From Gottfriedia luciferensis (GTDB lineage Bacteria > Bacillota > Bacilli > Bacillales > Bacillaceae_G), in contig NZ_MDKC01000035.1 in the NCBI RefSeq assembly GCF_001712755.1, positions 186,001 to 250,000 of the forward strand: 64,000 nt of DNA, read 5' to 3'. Shown here piece after piece: positions 8,475-16,577 of this stretch. The position numbers were made by a program, and so were the translations under genes. Under the pieces are notes generated by a model that was given only the letters and a program-made list of their open reading frames with translations, was not told the origin of the DNA and did no database searches. Positions within the stretch are counted from its first letter, which is position 1; every line of letters starts with the position of its first letter.

Positions 8475-8504
8475 AATATACATGATACAAGCTATTTACA
8501 TCAA
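8475..8504 (-). promoter_or_regulatory. Probable sigma-A promoter of tcdA
   Basis: On the minus strand TTGATG and TATATT are separated by 18 bases, about 40 bases upstream of the tcdA start and after the aspS terminator. Confidence 0.4.
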
Positions 8505-8516
8505 GCTTGAATTAAA

Positions 8517-8571
8517 GAAAAACCGAATTTTTCTTAATCCTTCAACAAGAAAAAGGAAAGGATTAAGAAAA
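8517..8571 (-). terminator. Terminator of the hisS-aspS operon
   Basis: A 14-bp perfect stem (TTTTCTTAATCCTT with AAGGATTAAGAAAA), with a 15-nt loop, lies just beyond the aspS stop. On the minus strand a TTTTT run follows a few bases later. Confidence 0.65.
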
Positions 8572-8598
8572 TTAATTCCTTCACCCTTCCTTTTTATT

Positions 8599-10368
8599 TT
8601 ACTCTTCTACAGTTGTTTTTAACGCTAATTCTTCTAATTGTGCAGAAGAAACTGGACTTGGTGCATTTGTTAATAAGCAACTTGCTGATGCTGTTTTAGG
8701 GAATGCAATTGTGTCACGTAAATTTGAACGACCTGCAAGTAACATAACAATACGGTCTAAACCTAAGGCAATTCCGCCGTGTGGTGGAGTTCCGTATTCG
8801 AATGCTTCCATTAAGAAACCAAATTGCGCTTGTGCTTCTTCTTCAGAAAATCCTAAGCATTTGAACATTTTCTCTTGTATGTCTCTTTCGTAAATTCGAA
8901 CTGATCCTCCACCAAGCTCGTAACCATTTAGCACTAAGTCATAAGCTTGAGCTTTAACACTACCTGGATCTGTATCTAATTTATCAATATCTTCACGAAC
9001 AGGTGAAGTGAATGGATGATGAGCAGCAAAATAACGATTTAAATCTGCATCATATTCAAGTAATGGCCAGTCAGTAACCCATAAGAAATTGAATTTAGAT
9101 TGATCAATTAAATCTAAGTCTTTACCTAGTTTTAATCGAAGTGCACCTAAGCTATTTGCAACTACTGAAGCATCTGAAGCTACAAATAAGATTAAGTCTC
9201 CTGCTTGTGCCTCTACAGCTAATTTTAATGTAGCAAATTCTTCTTCACTAAAAAATTTAGCAATTGGACCTTTGAAACCATCTTCTTCAAGTTTTAACCA
9301 AGCAAGACCTTTTGCTCCATAACGACCAGCATATTCTTGAAGACCATCGATGTCTTTACGAGAATAATTTGCTGCTTGACCTTTTACATTTAAACATTTT
9401 ACTTGGCCACCGTTTTCAACAGCTGATGTAAATACTTTGAATCCACTTTCTTTAGCGAAAGAAGATACATCAATTAACTCTAATCCGAAACGAGTATCAG
9501 GCTTATCAGATCCATAGCGATTCATCGCTTCATCATAGCTCATACGAGGAAGTGGTGTAACTAGTTCAACACCTTTTGTTTCCTTCATCATTTTAACCAT
9601 CATTCTTTCAGACATTTCCATTATTTCCTCTTGAGAAAGGAAGCTCGTTTCAATGTCTATTTGAGTAAATTCTGGTTGACGGTCAGCACGTAAATCTTCG
9701 TCACGGAAGCAACGTGCAATTTGGAAATAGCGTTCAAACCCTGAAACCATTAATAATTGTTTAAAAATTTGAGGTGATTGTGGTAATGCATAAAACTCAC
9801 CAGGATGTACTCGGCTAGGAACTAAATAGTCACGAGCTCCTTCTGGTGTACTCTTTGTTAAAATTGGCGTTTCAACTTCTAAGAAGTCTTCACCATCTAA
9901 GAAATCACGAATTGATTTTGTAATTTTTGAACGTAATTTAAAAGTGTCATACATAACTGGACGACGTAGATCTAAATAACGATATTTTAAACGAAGGTCT
10001 TCTGCTACTTCCGTTTTATTTTCAATTGCAAATGGAGGATTCTTAGCTTTATTAATAATCTCAAGCTTTTCAACAGAAACTTCAATTGCTCCCGTTTCAA
10101 GATTTGTATTAGCTGTACCTTCACCACGAGATACTACTTTCCCGTGAACGTGAAGAATAAATTCATTACGAACAGTTTCAGCTAGAGCTAAAGCTTCACC
10201 TGAAGTTTCAGGATTAAAAACGATTTGTACAAGTCCAGAACGGTCACGTAAATCAATAAAAATTAATCCACCTAAATCACGTCTTTTTTGTACCCATCCT
10301 TTAAGTGTTATACTTTGACCAATATGTGATTCTCTTAGTTCTCCACATAAATGCGTTCGTTGTTCCAT
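8599..10368 (-). CDS. aspS: Aspartyl-tRNA synthetase
   Basis: This class II synthetase charges tRNA-Asp. An N-terminal OB anticodon-binding fold ([20 protein letters not shown]) is followed by motif 2 with [19 protein letters not shown], the bacterial GAD insertion domain, and motif 3 [12 protein letters not shown] near the C-terminus. From [11 protein letters not shown] the protein is 589 aa, close to the B. subtilis enzyme (592). That start has GGGGGAAT upstream; the longer frame beginning MGELK would put its start inside the ribosome binding site. It follows hisS by 19 bp and shares its T-box control. Confidence 0.96.
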   Translation of the reverse strand: MEQRTHLCGELRESHIGQSITLKGWVQKRRDLGGLIFIDLRDRSGLVQIVFNPETSGEALALAETVRNEFILHVHGKVVSRGEGTANTNLETGAIEVSVEKLEIINKAKNPPFAIENKTEVAEDLRLKYRYLDLRRPVMYDTFKLRSKITKSIRDFLDGEDFLEVETPILTKSTPEGARDYLVPSRVHPGEFYALPQSPQIFKQLLMVSGFERYFQIARCFRDEDLRADRQPEFTQIDIETSFLSQEEIMEMSERMMVKMMKETKGVELVTPLPRMSYDEAMNRYGSDKPDTRFGLELIDVSSFAKESGFKVFTSAVENGGQVKCLNVKGQAANYSRKDIDGLQEYAGRYGAKGLAWLKLEEDGFKGPIAKFFSEEEFATLKLAVEAQAGDLILFVASDASVVANSLGALRLKLGKDLDLIDQSKFNFLWVTDWPLLEYDADLNRYFAAHHPFTSPVREDIDKLDTDPGSVKAQAYDLVLNGYELGGGSVRIYERDIQEKMFKCLGFSEEEAQAQFGFLMEAFEYGTPPHGGIALGLDRIVMLLAGRSNLRDTIAFPKTASASCLLTNAPSPVSSAQLEELALKTTVEE

Positions 10369-10387
10369 TTTCAATTCCCCCATTTGT

Positions 10388-11653
10388 TTATTTAGAGCTT
10401 ACGTATTTTACAAAGATGTCTAATGCAACTTCTTCTTGTACACCAGTCTCTTGGTCTTTTAAATTAATGACTCCTCGAGATAATTCTTCTTCACCTAGAA
10501 CCGCTACATATTTTGCTTTATAACGCTCCGCTGCTTTGAATTGCCCTTTTATTTTACGATCTTGGTAATCTTTTTCACAAACAAGACCAGCTTTACGCAA
10601 TTGATATAAAATAGCCGTCGCTTCTTTTTTCACTTCTTCTCCAAGTCCAATTAGGAATACATCCATTTCTTGTTGGATTGGAAGCTCGATTCCTTCTGTT
10701 TCAAGAGCTAATAATAAACGCTCTATACTTAATGCGAAACCAATACCAGGAGTATTAGGACCACCGATTTCTTCAACTAATCCGTTATAACGACCACCAC
10801 CACTTAAAGTTGAAATTGTACCGAATCCTTTACCTTCTAACATGATTTCAAATACAGTGTGATTATAATAATCTAAACCACGTACTAAATTTGAATCGAT
10901 CTCAAACGGAATTTTCATAGCTGTTAAATAAGATTGTACAGCTTCGAAATAGTTCATAGATTCTTCATTTAAATATTCTAAAATGGATGGTGCTGTCTTC
11001 ATCGAAGGGTGATCGTGATCCTTTTTACAATCTAAAACACGTAATGGATTAGTTTCTAAACGATTATTACAATCACTACATAACTCATGTGCTACCGGTT
11101 TAAAATGCTTCACAAGCGCTTCACGGTGTGCTTTACGGCTTTCTAAGTCACCTAAACTATTAAGTACTAACTTAACATTTTTCAATCCAAGACCACGATA
11201 TAAATCCATTGATAGAGCTAATACTTCTGCATCGATCGAAGGATCATTACTACCTAAAGCTTCGATACCGAATTGTACGAACTGACGATAGCGACCAGCC
11301 TGTGGACGTTCATAACGGAACATAGGACCGATATAGTACAACTTTGTAGGTTGATTGCCATTTCCGTACATTTTATTTTCAACATAAGAACGAGCGATTG
11401 ATGCAGTTCCTTCTGGACGTAATGTTAATTGACGATCTCCACGATCAGTAAATGTATACATTTCTTTTTGAACAATATCCGTTGTATCTCCAACACCACG
11501 TTGGAATAATTCAGTATGTTCAAAGATTGGTGTACGAATTTCGTTATAGTTATATCGTTTGCATAAGTCTCTTGCAAACTTTTCAATATACTGCCATTTT
11601 TCAACTGTACCAGGTAAAAGATCCTGCGTACCTCTTGGGATATTAATCGACAT
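10388..11653 (-). CDS. hisS: Histidyl-tRNA synthetase
   Basis: This class II synthetase charges tRNA-His. Motif 1 with RGTQDLLPG is near the N-terminus, motif 2 is [18 protein letters not shown], the histidine-binding motif is [15 protein letters not shown], and motif 3 lies in [15 protein letters not shown]-terminal anticodon-binding domain completes the 421-aa chain. The ATG has AGGAGG at good spacing. It is the first gene of the hisS-aspS operon and sits directly behind a T-box leader. Confidence 0.97.
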   Translation of the reverse strand: MSINIPRGTQDLLPGTVEKWQYIEKFARDLCKRYNYNEIRTPIFEHTELFQRGVGDTTDIVQKEMYTFTDRGDRQLTLRPEGTASIARSYVENKMYGNGNQPTKLYYIGPMFRYERPQAGRYRQFVQFGIEALGSNDPSIDAEVLALSMDLYRGLGLKNVKLVLNSLGDLESRKAHREALVKHFKPVAHELCSDCNNRLETNPLRVLDCKKDHDHPSMKTAPSILEYLNEESMNYFEAVQSYLTAMKIPFEIDSNLVRGLDYYNHTVFEIMLEGKGFGTISTLSGGGRYNGLVEEIGGPNTPGIGFALSIERLLLALETEGIELPIQQEMDVFLIGLGEEVKKEATAILYQLRKAGLVCEKDYQDRKIKGQFKAAERYKAKYVAVLGEEELSRGVINLKDQETGVQEEVALDIFVKYVSSK

Positions 11654-11683
11654 TTTAAATCCTCCTAAATAATAAACCTTTAT

Positions 11684-11970
11684 AAATACAAAAAACCCTC
11701 GTGCCTACTGAAATAAAAACAGTAGGGACGAGAGTTATAAGCCCGTGGTGCCACCCTAATTGAAGAACAATAAACTGTTCTCCCACTTTCATCGTTAACG
11801 CCGATTACGTTTATCCTTACTAGAAATCGTTCAGAATAAAGCCTCAGGAGTGTCTTTCAAATAGTCTACTTGTGGAAATGCTCTCAGCCACGGCACTTCC
11901 TCTCTATACAAGAGATCCTATCCTACTTTTCTCCGTCTATGGAATGTTACTATGTATCAATATGTTATTT
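11684..11970 (-). promoter_or_regulatory. T-box riboswitch of hisS-aspS
   Basis: The minus strand carries the T-box sequence AGGGTGGCACCACGG (11742-11756). A terminator follows: CCCTCGTGCCTACTG pairs with CAGTAGGGACGAGAG, then six T, about 11690-11736. Stem I elements include an AGTA motif (AAAAGTAGGAT) and a GTGGCTGAGAGC distal loop. The likely specifier region reads GAAAGACACTCC, with GACAC at 11850-11854. GAC (Asp) followed by A, or CAC (His), can both be read there. Uncharged tRNA is expected to favour the antiterminator and turn on both synthetase genes. Confidence 0.93.
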
Positions 11971-11973
11971 TAT

Positions 11974-12002
11974 ATCTTACGTTCGGATACAACAAATGTC
12001 AA
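11974..12002 (-). promoter_or_regulatory. Sigma-A promoter of the hisS-aspS leader
   Basis: On the minus strand a perfect TTGACA, a 17-base spacer and TAAGAT precede the T-box leader. Confidence 0.65.
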
Positions 12003-12019
12003 GAACAGTTAAATATTTT

Positions 12020-12193
12020 TTACGAACGCTCCAACTGTCTTTTTAAATCACGCACTTCTCTTAAAGTTAAACCAAACTCACTTGCCATCTCTAATGAATT
12101 CGATTCTTGCCCCCTATTTTGAAACTCATGAAAATCCATATTCAAGACACCTTTTCTACCGGATCCTAGACTATTACGATTATTTATTCTCAT
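12020..12193 (-). CDS. Small conserved-looking hypothetical protein, 57 aa
   Basis: The product MRINNRNSLGSGRKG ... LREVRDLKRQLERS is short, polar and basic. Its C-terminal half (LEMASEFGLTLREVRDLKRQLERS) looks like a single helix-turn-helix, similar to sigma-factor-like fragments, but I cannot assign a family. The ATG at 12193 has AAGGAG seven bases upstream; the longer frame to 12256 lacks a ribosome binding site. It lies between the long repeat array and the hisS T-box promoter and could interfere with neither by sequence. Confidence 0.55.
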   Translation of the reverse strand: MRINNRNSLGSGRKGVLNMDFHEFQNRGQESNSLEMASEFGLTLREVRDLKRQLERS

Positions 12194-12480
12194 GCTGCAG
12201 TCTCCTTCCAAGTATGTTGTTATATAGGATGTCCAATTAATTAATGGATTAAACAATCAAAATATTACCTGAATACTTTGGGAAGCTTTTAATTGAATTA
12301 ATATTTTTTGTACATCACTTATATAGTTCTATGGATTCAGAGAAAACGAAATGGAATCTAATCAATTTTGAGTAGTATTTAATGTGGATATTCTTGAAAG
12401 TAGATTTTATTTAGTAAAATTTGATGTTTTTATTGATAATTACATAAATCTATTGAGATTAATTGTGTTTATCAGAGTTT
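12194..12480. other. AT-rich intergenic sequence before the repeat array
   Basis: It presumably contains the promoter of the 57-aa gene. I see no other gene, RNA or repeat before the tandem array begins at 12481. Confidence 0.5.
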
Positions 12481-12879
12481 TATTTGCGATTTCTGATTTT
12501 TAATTGCGATTCTCTATTTTTATTTGCGATTCCTAGTTTTTATTTGCCATTCCCAAATTTTATTTGCCATTCCCAGTTTTTATTTGCGATTCCCGAATTT
12601 TATTTGCCATTCCTAGTTTTTATTTGCAATCCCAGGGTTTTATTTGCGATTCCCTATTTTTATTTGCCATTCCAGGTTTTATTTGCCATTCCCAAATTTT
12701 ATTTGCCATTCCTAGTTTTTATTTGCGATTCCCGAATTTTATTTGCCATTCCCAGTTTTTATTTGCGTTTCCCAAATTTTATTTGCGATTCCCGAATTTT
12801 ATTTACCATTCTTAGTTTTTATTTGCCATTCCAGGGTTTTATCTGCGATTCCCTATTTTTATTGCCATTCTAGTCATTA
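12481..12879 (+). repeat. Tandem array of about 20 units of 20 bp (TATTTGCGATTCC...TTTT family)
   Basis: Units start every 20 bases (one is 19), each reading TATTTGC(G/C)ATTCC followed by a variable 3-4 bases and a T tract. Variants recur in order: the four units starting at 12581 (endings cccgaattt, cctagtttt, cagggttt, ccctatttt) reappear almost unchanged from 12780, so a roughly 200-bp block was duplicated. T tracts spaced by 20 bp are close to two helical turns, so the DNA may be bent or form a regular protein-binding array. It lies in an intergenic region. An open frame through it is an accident of stop-free repeats. Confidence 0.9.
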
Positions 12880-12911
12880 CTGACTATATCCAACAAATCT
12901 TCCTCTCAACT

Positions 12912-12937
12912 AAAAAAACCATGGTACATACCATGGT
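12912..12937 (-). terminator. Terminator of the 59-aa membrane protein gene
   Basis: Two copies of the palindromic ACCATGGT flank an ACAT loop. On the minus strand seven T follow. Confidence 0.8.
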
Positions 12938-13117
12938 CTAATGAAATATTCTTAAACTAGATTGAACACTTTCAACTGATCCGTCTATGAAATACATTAA
13001 TCCGTAATAAACTAGGATGATTAAAATAACAAATAAAAGTGCTTTAAAGAAACTTTTGAGGATTGTAAACAAAATTACACCAGCGATTAGAATTAACACG
13101 ATTGTAATTATGTCCAT
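12938..13117 (-). CDS. Small membrane protein, 59 aa
   Basis: Reading the minus strand from the ATG at 13117 gives MDIITIVLILIAGVILFTIL, then KSFFKALLFVILIILVYYGL, then a polar end finishing in SLRIFH. This gives two hydrophobic helices joined by a basic turn. AGGAGG lies seven to eight bases before the start, and a strong terminator follows the stop directly, so this is a real gene despite its size. I do not recognise a family. It lies downstream of dtd on the same strand but is separated from it by the dtd terminator. Confidence 0.75.
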   Translation of the reverse strand: MDIITIVLILIAGVILFTILKSFFKALLFVILIILVYYGLMYFIDGSVESVQSSLRIFH

Positions 13118-13205
13118 ATAGTTACCTCCTCTGAATTCTTTGTAAGAACCCGTGTACTTCAGTATATTCGTTAAATGAAGTTATTATTTTAATAATTAAG
13201 TCTAT

Positions 13206-13238
13206 CAAAAAAAAATGCCTCCTTTTTGGAAAAGGAGG
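13206..13238 (-). terminator. Terminator of rel-dtd
   Basis: The stem CCTCCTTTT/AAAAGGAGG has a TGG loop. On the minus strand a long T tract follows. Confidence 0.85.
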
Positions 13239-13250
13239 TTAAAGATTAGC

Positions 13251-13691
13251 TTATTTACTTTCAATCATAATGGTAATTGGTCCCCAGTTTGTAAAGGTTA
13301 CTTCCATATCTGCACCAAATATGCCCGTTTGTACTTCGTATCCTTGTTCTCGTAAATATGAATTAAAATATTCGTATAATTCATTTGCGATTTCTGGTTT
13401 AGCTGCATCTGTGAAGCTTGGGCGTCTACCTTTTCTCGTATCGCCATATAAGGTGAATTGAGAAACGGATAGAATCTGGCCTCCAACATCATTTAATGCT
13501 AAATTCATTTTTCCGAGTTCATCTTCAAAAATCCTTAGGTTAACTGCTTTGTCAGCACAATATTTAACATCTTCTATAGTGTCTTCATGCGTTATTCCGA
13601 CTAACAATAATAACCCTTTAGGTATTTGACCTACTACTTGTCCGTCCACTACGACTTTTGCTTCTTTTGTGCGCTGTAATAATACTTTCAT
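13251..13691 (-). CDS. dtd: D-aminoacyl-tRNA deacylase
   Basis: Dtd hydrolyses D-Tyr and other D-residues (and Gly) mischarged onto tRNAs. The signature [17 protein letters not shown] is at residues 77-93, and the cross-subunit Gly-cisPro motif (NWGPIT) is at 135-140. From the ATG at 13691 ([13 protein letters not shown]) it is 146 aa, the family length, with AGGAGGT seven bases upstream; an earlier GTG overlaps the ribosome binding site. It follows rel by 15 bp and is co-transcribed with it, as in other Bacillaceae. Confidence 0.95.
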   Translation of the reverse strand: MKVLLQRTKEAKVVVDGQVVGQIPKGLLLLVGITHEDTIEDVKYCADKAVNLRIFEDELGKMNLALNDVGGQILSVSQFTLYGDTRKGRRPSFTDAAKPEIANELYEYFNSYLREQGYEVQTGIFGADMEVTFTNWGPITIMIESK

Positions 13692-13706
13692 AAGCGGCAC
13701 CTCCTA

Positions 13707-15902
13707 TTAGTGGAAAATACGTCTCACAGAGTAAATGTCTGGAATTTGTTTAACCTTATCCACTACTTTTTGCAGGTGGTTTATATTACGAATAGACAAA
13801 CTCATTGTAATAGTTGCCATTTTATTTCGATCATTTTTTCCTGTTACTGAAGAGATATTAGTTTTTGTTTCATTTACAACTGAAAGAACTTCATTTAAAA
13901 GACCACGACGATCGTAACCAAAAATTTCTATATCAACGTTATAATCACGTTCAAACGTTGGGCTTTCTTCCCAATCAACTTCAATAAAGCGATCTTCTTC
14001 ACTATCATTTAACATGTTTACACAATCGCTTCTATGAACTGAGATTCCTCTGCCTTTTGTAATATAGCCAACAATATCATCACCTGGTACAGGATTACAG
14101 CATTTTGATAAACGGATTAATAAATTATCTACACCTTTTACAGAAATTCCAGCATCTTTTCGACGTGATGGAGCTTTTTTAAGATCCGAGGAAAGTTCTT
14201 TTAATCGGTCTTCTAGCTCAATTTCTGTACGTTTACGGAATCTATCTGTTAAACGGTGAGCAATCTGTGTTGCAGTAATTCCATTGTATCCAACGGCTGC
14301 ATACATATCTTCTGCATTAGAGAAATTAAATTTCTCTGCGACGCGTTTTAAATTTTCAGATGTTAATACTTCTTTTAAATCACATTCTAAAGCCTTAATT
14401 TCTTTTTCAACTAATTCCTTGCCCTTTTCAACATTCTCTTCTCTTCTTTGCTTTTTAAAATATTGACGTATTTTATTTTTAGCATGTGAAGACTGAGCGA
14501 CCTTTAACCAGTCTTGGCTAGGTCCATACGAATGCTTCGATGTCATAATCTCAACGATATCACCGGTTTTAAGTTTATAATCAAGTGGTACCATTTTTCC
14601 ATTTACTTTTGAACCAATTGTTTTATTTCCAATTTCAGAGTGAATTCGGTAAGCAAAATCGATTGGAACAGATCCTAGTGGTAATTCAAAAACATCACCT
14701 TTTGGAGTAAATACAAAAACCATATCAGAGAATAAATCCATTTTTACTGATTCCATGAACTCTTCTGCATTTGTTGAATTATCTTGCCATTCGATAATTT
14801 CACGGAACCAACTTAATTTATTTTCTAACGTTTTTTGTGAAGTAAGATTTCCATTATCTTCTTTATATGCCCAGTGTGCTGCAACACCATATTCAGCAAT
14901 TTGGTGCATTTCTTGTGTACGAATTTGTACTTCTAGTGGTTCACCTTTTGGTCCGATTACAGTCGTATGAAGAGATTGATACAGATTTGCCTTTGGCATG
15001 GCAATATAATCTTTAAAACGACCTGGCATTGGTTTCCAGCTTGTATGAATTACGCCTAAAACAGCGTAGCAATCTTTAATACTATTAACAATTACACGTA
15101 CGGCTAATAAGTCATAGATCTCGTTAAATTGTTTATTCTGCTTAGCCATTTTATGATAAATGCTATAAATATGCTTAGGACGTCCAGAAATTTCTGTTTT
15201 GATTTCTACATCTTCAAGTTGAGTTGAAATTTCGTTTATAACCTCTTCTAAATATTGCTCGCGCTCTGCTCTTTTTCGCTTCATTAAGTTAACGATTCGA
15301 TAGTATTGTTGTGGATTTAAATAGCGTAATGCTGTATCTTCAAGCTCCCACTTTACTTTACTAATCCCTAGTCGATGAGCTAGCGGTGCAAATATTTCTA
15401 ACGTTTCATTTGCAATTCGCATACGTTTTTCTTGAGGTAAGTGTTTTAACGTTCTCATATTGTGAAGGCGATCGGCTAATTTAATTAATATAACTCTCAA
15501 GTCCTGTGCCATCGCTACAAACATTTTGCGATGATTTTCAGCTTGCTGTTCTTCCTTCGATTTAAACTTGATTTTACCTAACTTTGTTACACCATCTACA
15601 AGCATAGATACTTCTTTGCCAAAATGGGTCTCTAAGTCCTCTTTAGATACTTCAGTATCCTCTACTACATCATGAAGAAACCCAGCACTAATGGTTGTAG
15701 CATCCATCTCTAAGCCAACAAGGATACCTGCTACTTGAACCGGATGTATAATATATGGTTCACCTGACTTACGAAATTGCTCACTATGTGCGTCACGAGC
15801 ATATTCATAAGCACGTTTAATAAACGCCACATCATCCTCTTTTAAATAATGGGTCGCTTGCTCTAAAACCTGTTCTGCTGTCAAAACTTGCTCAGTAGCC
15901 AT
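13707..15902 (-). CDS. relA: Rel, bifunctional (p)ppGpp synthetase/hydrolase
   Basis: This enzyme makes and degrades the alarmone (p)ppGpp during the stringent response. In order it has an HD hydrolase domain (HDVVEDT, then LADRLHNMRTL), a synthetase domain (MPGRFKDYIAMPK and NLYQSLHTTV), a TGS domain (VFVFTPKGDVFELPLGS), a zinc-finger region with CCNPVPGDDIVGYI, and a C-terminal ACT domain. At 731 aa it is a full-length long RSH protein, and both catalytic halves look intact. The ATG has AAGGTG upstream. It has its own promoter and is followed by dtd. Confidence 0.97.
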   Translation of the reverse strand: MATEQVLTAEQVLEQATHYLKEDDVAFIKRAYEYARDAHSEQFRKSGEPYIIHPVQVAGILVGLEMDATTISAGFLHDVVEDTEVSKEDLETHFGKEVSMLVDGVTKLGKIKFKSKEEQQAENHRKMFVAMAQDLRVILIKLADRLHNMRTLKHLPQEKRMRIANETLEIFAPLAHRLGISKVKWELEDTALRYLNPQQYYRIVNLMKRKRAEREQYLEEVINEISTQLEDVEIKTEISGRPKHIYSIYHKMAKQNKQFNEIYDLLAVRVIVNSIKDCYAVLGVIHTSWKPMPGRFKDYIAMPKANLYQSLHTTVIGPKGEPLEVQIRTQEMHQIAEYGVAAHWAYKEDNGNLTSQKTLENKLSWFREIIEWQDNSTNAEEFMESVKMDLFSDMVFVFTPKGDVFELPLGSVPIDFAYRIHSEIGNKTIGSKVNGKMVPLDYKLKTGDIVEIMTSKHSYGPSQDWLKVAQSSHAKNKIRQYFKKQRREENVEKGKELVEKEIKALECDLKEVLTSENLKRVAEKFNFSNAEDMYAAVGYNGITATQIAHRLTDRFRKRTEIELEDRLKELSSDLKKAPSRRKDAGISVKGVDNLLIRLSKCCNPVPGDDIVGYITKGRGISVHRSDCVNMLNDSEEDRFIEVDWEESPTFERDYNVDIEIFGYDRRGLLNEVLSVVNETKTNISSVTGKNDRNKMATITMSLSIRNINHLQKVVDKVKQIPDIYSVRRIFH

Positions 15903-15930
15903 CTAATCACCTTAAATCATTATTTCTTTT

Positions 15931-15959
15931 ATTATCATGAAAATTTCGTTTTTTGTAAA
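15931..15959 (-). promoter_or_regulatory. Probable sigma-A promoter of rel-dtd
   Basis: On the minus strand TTTACA, a 17-base spacer and GATAAT end about 30 bases before the rel start, downstream of the apt terminator. Confidence 0.5.
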
Positions 15960-16003
15960 GCAGGAGTCGTCAAATTTCATTTTTTTTTGCAGATCTTTGA
16001 TAG

Positions 16004-16030
16004 AAAAAGAGCACTCTGATTAATCAGAGT
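16004..16030 (-). terminator. Terminator of recJ-apt
   Basis: ACTCTGATTAATCAGAGT is a perfect 18-base palindrome, followed on the minus strand by GCTCTTTTTC. Confidence 0.75.
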
Positions 16031-16064
16031 ACCCCGTTTGGATAACATTATCATATGTTAAAAA

Positions 16065-16577
16065 TTAATATGTCATTAGTGTAAATATATCATAACCTTC
16101 TAATTTTTTACGACCTTCTAAGTAAGAAAGCTCAATTAAGAAAGCAATACCTACTACAATTCCACCTAATTCTTCAACTAGTTTGATTGTAGCTTCAATC
16201 GTACCACCAGTAGCTAATAAATCATCAGTGATCAGAATACGTTGACCTGGTTTAATAGCATCTTTATGCATTGTTAACGTATTTGTACCATATTCTAAAT
16301 CGTAGTTGTAGCTAATAACTTCACGAGGTAATTTACCTGGTTTACGAACAGGTGCAAAACCTATTTCTAAAGCGTAAGAAATTGGACAACCAACGATAAA
16401 TCCACGAGCTTCTGGTCCAACTACTAAATCAACATCTTTTTCTTTCGCATAAGCTACGATTTGATCAGTTGCTTCTTTATAAGCTTTTCCATCATTCATT
16501 AATGATGAAATATCTTTAAACTGAACGCCTTCTTTTGGCCAGTCTGGTACGATCGTTATATAATCTTTTAAATTCAT
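16065..16577 (-). CDS. apt: Adenine phosphoribosyltransferase
   Basis: Apt salvages adenine to AMP using PRPP. The PRPP-binding motif [13 protein letters not shown] is at residues 114-126, and the flexible-loop region [20 protein letters not shown] precedes it. At 170 aa it is the same size as the B. subtilis enzyme. Its ATG overlaps the recJ stop by one base (TAATG), so the two are translationally coupled, an arrangement conserved in Bacillus. Confidence 0.97.
   Translation of the reverse strand: MNLKDYITIVPDWPKEGVQFKDISSLMNDGKAYKEATDQIVAYAKEKDVDLVVGPEARGFIVGCPISYALEIGFAPVRKPGKLPREVISYNYDLEYGTNTLTMHKDAIKPGQRILITDDLLATGGTIEATIKLVEELGGIVVGIAFLIELSYLEGRKKLEGYDIFTLMTY

Noticed and set aside
8434-8598. 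6S-1 RNA in the aspS-tcdA gap, as in B. subtilis
   Set aside because: The gap is only about 165 bases, AT-rich, and is filled by the aspS terminator and the tcdA promoter; no long rod-like pairing was found.
12463-12873. Open frame of 136 codons through the repeat array, and a second in another frame
   Set aside because: The 20-bp unit lacks stop codons in these frames and yields a low-complexity Phe/Ile/Cys-rich chain; there is no ribosome binding site, and the unit length is not a multiple of three.
12481-12879. CRISPR array
   Set aside because: Units are directly adjacent with no spacers, and no cas genes are present.
13381-13410. A further copy of the TTTGCGATT repeat core within dtd
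   Set aside because: It is a single occurrence in conserved coding sequence with no neighbouring units at 20 bp, so it is a coincidence.
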